Positions 5,434-6,797 of a DNA stretch of 6,797 bases are shown one piece after another. The stretch comes from JAZGHN01 sp964496725 (GTDB lineage Bacteria; Chloroflexota; Dehalococcoidia; Dehalococcoidales; E44-bin46), in assembly GCA_964496725.1 (NCBI GenBank), contig CAZCAS010000067.1, positions 1 through 6,797 on the forward strand. The letters are read 5' to 3'. Every line of letters begins with the position of its first letter. The first letter of the stretch is position 1. A program made the position numbers and the translations under genes. Below the pieces are notes generated by a model. The model saw only the letters and a program-made list of their open reading frames with translations, was not told where the DNA came from and ran no database searches.

Positions 5434-6797
5434 GGTTAATGATTTTGATGCTATTCGCATTTCGCTAGCTTCACCGGAGCAGGTCAGGAGCTGGTCATAC
5501 GGAGAGGTGACCAAGCCGGAGACTATCAACTACCGCACCCTGAAGCCAGAGAGGGACGGACTTTTCTGCGAGAGAATCTTCGGTCCAACCAAGGACTTTG
5601 AGTGCTACTGTGGTAAGTATAAGCGGATACGCTACAAGGGGATTATCTGCGATAAGTGCGGTGTTGAGGTCGCCAGGGCTAAGGTTAGAAGAGAGCGCAT
5701 GGGGCACATTGAGCTGGCAAGCCCGGTGAGCCATATCTGGTTTGCCAAGGGGATACCCAGCCGAATAGGACTGCTGCTTGACCTATCGCCGCGGAGCCTG
5801 GAGCGTGTCCTTTATTTCTCCCACTATATTATTACCTCCATAGACGAAGAGGCACGCCAGGAGACAATTGAGCAACTGAAGCAGAGTACCTTACAGCAAT
5901 TAGACGAGCTCCAGGGCGCCCTGGAGGCTAAGATTAAAGAGGGTGAGAAGGCGAAGGCAACCGTAGAGGAGATAAACCACCTCCGGCAGAGCTTTGAGGA
6001 GGGAAAGCTGGAGATTGAGGAGAGGCTTTCGGCGACGGTGGAACAGCTAAAGGACTTGAGGAAGGGCGTCCTGCTCACCGAGAATCAATATTATGAGCTA
6101 AGACAGAGGTACGGGCAGGTCTTTACCGCCGGCATAGGGGCTGAGGCTATCCTCCAGTTACTTAAGGACCTGAATCTGGATGAGATGCGAAATCGGCTGC
6201 TCCAGGAGACCCGCTCAACCTCGGGACAACGCCGGAGGCGAGCGGCTAAGCAATTGCAGGTAGTGGAGGCTTTCCGCCGCAGCGGCAATAAGCCGGAGTG
6301 GATGGTTTTAACCGTATTACCGGTGCTACCACCCGACCTCCGCCCCATGGTTCAGCTAGACGGTGGTAGATTTGCCACCAGCGACCTTAATGACCTTTAT
6401 CGGCGGGTCATCAACCGCAATAACCGCCTGCGCCACCTCTTGGAAATAGGGGCGCCGGAGATTATCATCCGCAACGAGAAAAGGATGCTCCAGGAGGCGG
6501 TTGATTCCCTTATTGATAACGGGAGGAGGGGACGGGCGGTTGCCATTGGCGGCAATCATAAACTGAAGTCCCTCTCCGATATGCTCCGCGGCAAGCAGGG
6601 GCGCTTTCGCCAGAATCTGCTGGGCAAGCGGGTTGACTATAGCGGGCGCTCGGTCATTGTTGTTGGACCTGAGCTTAAGCTTCACCAGTGTGGCTTGCCA
6701 AGGCGAATGGCGGTGGAACTATTTAAGCCGTTTATTATGCGGCGGCTGGTAGAACAAGGGCTTGCTCACAATATCAAGAGTGCCCGCCGCCTGGTGG
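5426..6797 (+). CDS. rpoC: DNA-directed RNA polymerase subunit beta' (N-terminal 457 codons; runs off right edge)
   Basis: This is the N-terminal part of beta', the subunit that carries the catalytic Mg2+ site and clamp. The frame is open from ATG 5426 to the window end, with 457 full codons. The N-terminus is typical (FDAIRISLASPEQVRSWSYG). The zinc ribbon has C60, C62, C75 and C78 (E. coli C70, C72, C85, C88). Then come the clamp segment HIWFAKGIPSRIGLLLDLSP (103-122), the conserved block from about 290 to 370 with DGGRFATSDLNDLYRRVINR (312-331) and NEKRMLQEAVDSLIDNGRRG (350-369), and the switch region GKQGRFRQNLLGKRVDYSGR (389-408). The catalytic NADFDGD motif should lie roughly 75 residues past the edge. 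Residues about 138-213 form a charged, heptad-like helical insertion absent from E. coli but comparable to one in mycobacterial beta'. The gene overlaps rpoB by 8 bases in the +1 frame relative to it and is clearly in the same operon. Confidence 0.98.
   Translation, partial: MLEVNDFDAIRISLASPEQVRSWSYGEVTKPETINYRTLKPERDGLFCERIFGPTKDFECYCGKYKRIRYKGIICDKCGVEVARAKVRRERMGHIELASPVSHIWFAKGIPSRIGLLLDLSPRSLERVLYFSHYIITSIDEEARQETIEQLKQSTLQQLDELQGALEAKIKEGEKAKATVEEINHLRQSFEEGKLEIEERLSATVEQLKDLRKGVLLTENQYYELRQRYGQVFTAGIGAEAILQLLKDLNLDEMRNRLLQETRSTSGQRRRRAAKQLQVVEAFRRSGNKPEWMVLTVLPVLPPDLRPMVQLDGGRFATSDLNDLYRRVINRNNRLRHLLEIGAPEIIIRNEKRMLQEAVDSLIDNGRRGRAVAIGGNHKLKSLSDMLRGKQGRFRQNLLGKRVDYSGRSVIVVGPELKLHQCGLPRRMAVELFKPFIMRRLVEQGLAHNIKSARRLV
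5837..6064 (+). other. Coiled-coil insertion in beta' (residues about 138-213)
   Basis: E. coli beta' has about a dozen residues between the clamp segment ending ESYVV and the ILTEEQY motif. Here about 78 residues separate YIIT (134-137) from LLTENQY (216-222). The segment is rich in Glu, Lys, Gln and Leu and has no proline, so a long antiparallel helical hairpin is likely. It starts SIDEEARQE, resembling the VDEE start of the corresponding mycobacterial insertion as I recall it. This is a known type of lineage-specific insertion; its precise function is not clear from sequence. Confidence 0.75.

Noticed and set aside
6356..6685. Minus-strand open frame of 109 residues inside rpoC
   Set aside because: It is opposite the most conserved part of the beta' N-terminal region, so sequence constraint comes from rpoC; no independent coding signal.

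Overview
The window reads as bacterial chromosome of moderate GC with an AT-richer intergenic gap. It holds the 3' part of a tRNA-Ala gene, a divergently placed cation/proton antiporter gene, and the start of the RNA polymerase operon: a complete rpoB and the first 457 codons of rpoC. The RNA polymerase subunits lack the large E. coli-type beta insertions. They carry a Thermus-like helical insertion near the beta C-terminal third and a long coiled-coil insertion in beta', of the kind also known from Actinobacteria. rpoB is not preceded by rplJ-rplL here. From recalled family knowledge this suggests Chloroflexota, perhaps Dehalococcoidia, but the assignment is an inference and needs a database comparison.

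Layout: bases 1-54 are the 3' end of tRNA-Ala(CGC) on the plus strand. Bases 81-1295 on the minus strand encode a 404-residue membrane antiporter that converges on the tRNA. Bases 1296-1551 form a 256-base intergenic control region. It has two good sigma70-type promoters pointing away from each other, one for the antiporter and one for rpoBC, and then a leader of about 127 bases before rpoB. Bases 1552-5433 are rpoB. Its last 94 or so codons encode an acidic tail built from a 27-residue tandem repeat. rpoC starts at 5426, overlaps rpoB by 8 bases, and runs off the right edge.

How they work together: rpoB and rpoC encode the two catalytic subunits of RNA polymerase and are evidently co-transcribed and translationally coupled. 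The antiporter and tRNA are unrelated neighbours that share only the intergenic region or strand boundary. Most of the window is ordinary housekeeping sequence. The points worth a second look are the repeat-built acidic tail on beta, the altered ion-binding motif in the antiporter, and the stand-alone promoter and leader of rpoBC. I found no defence system, mobile element, CRISPR array or other new multi-gene system.
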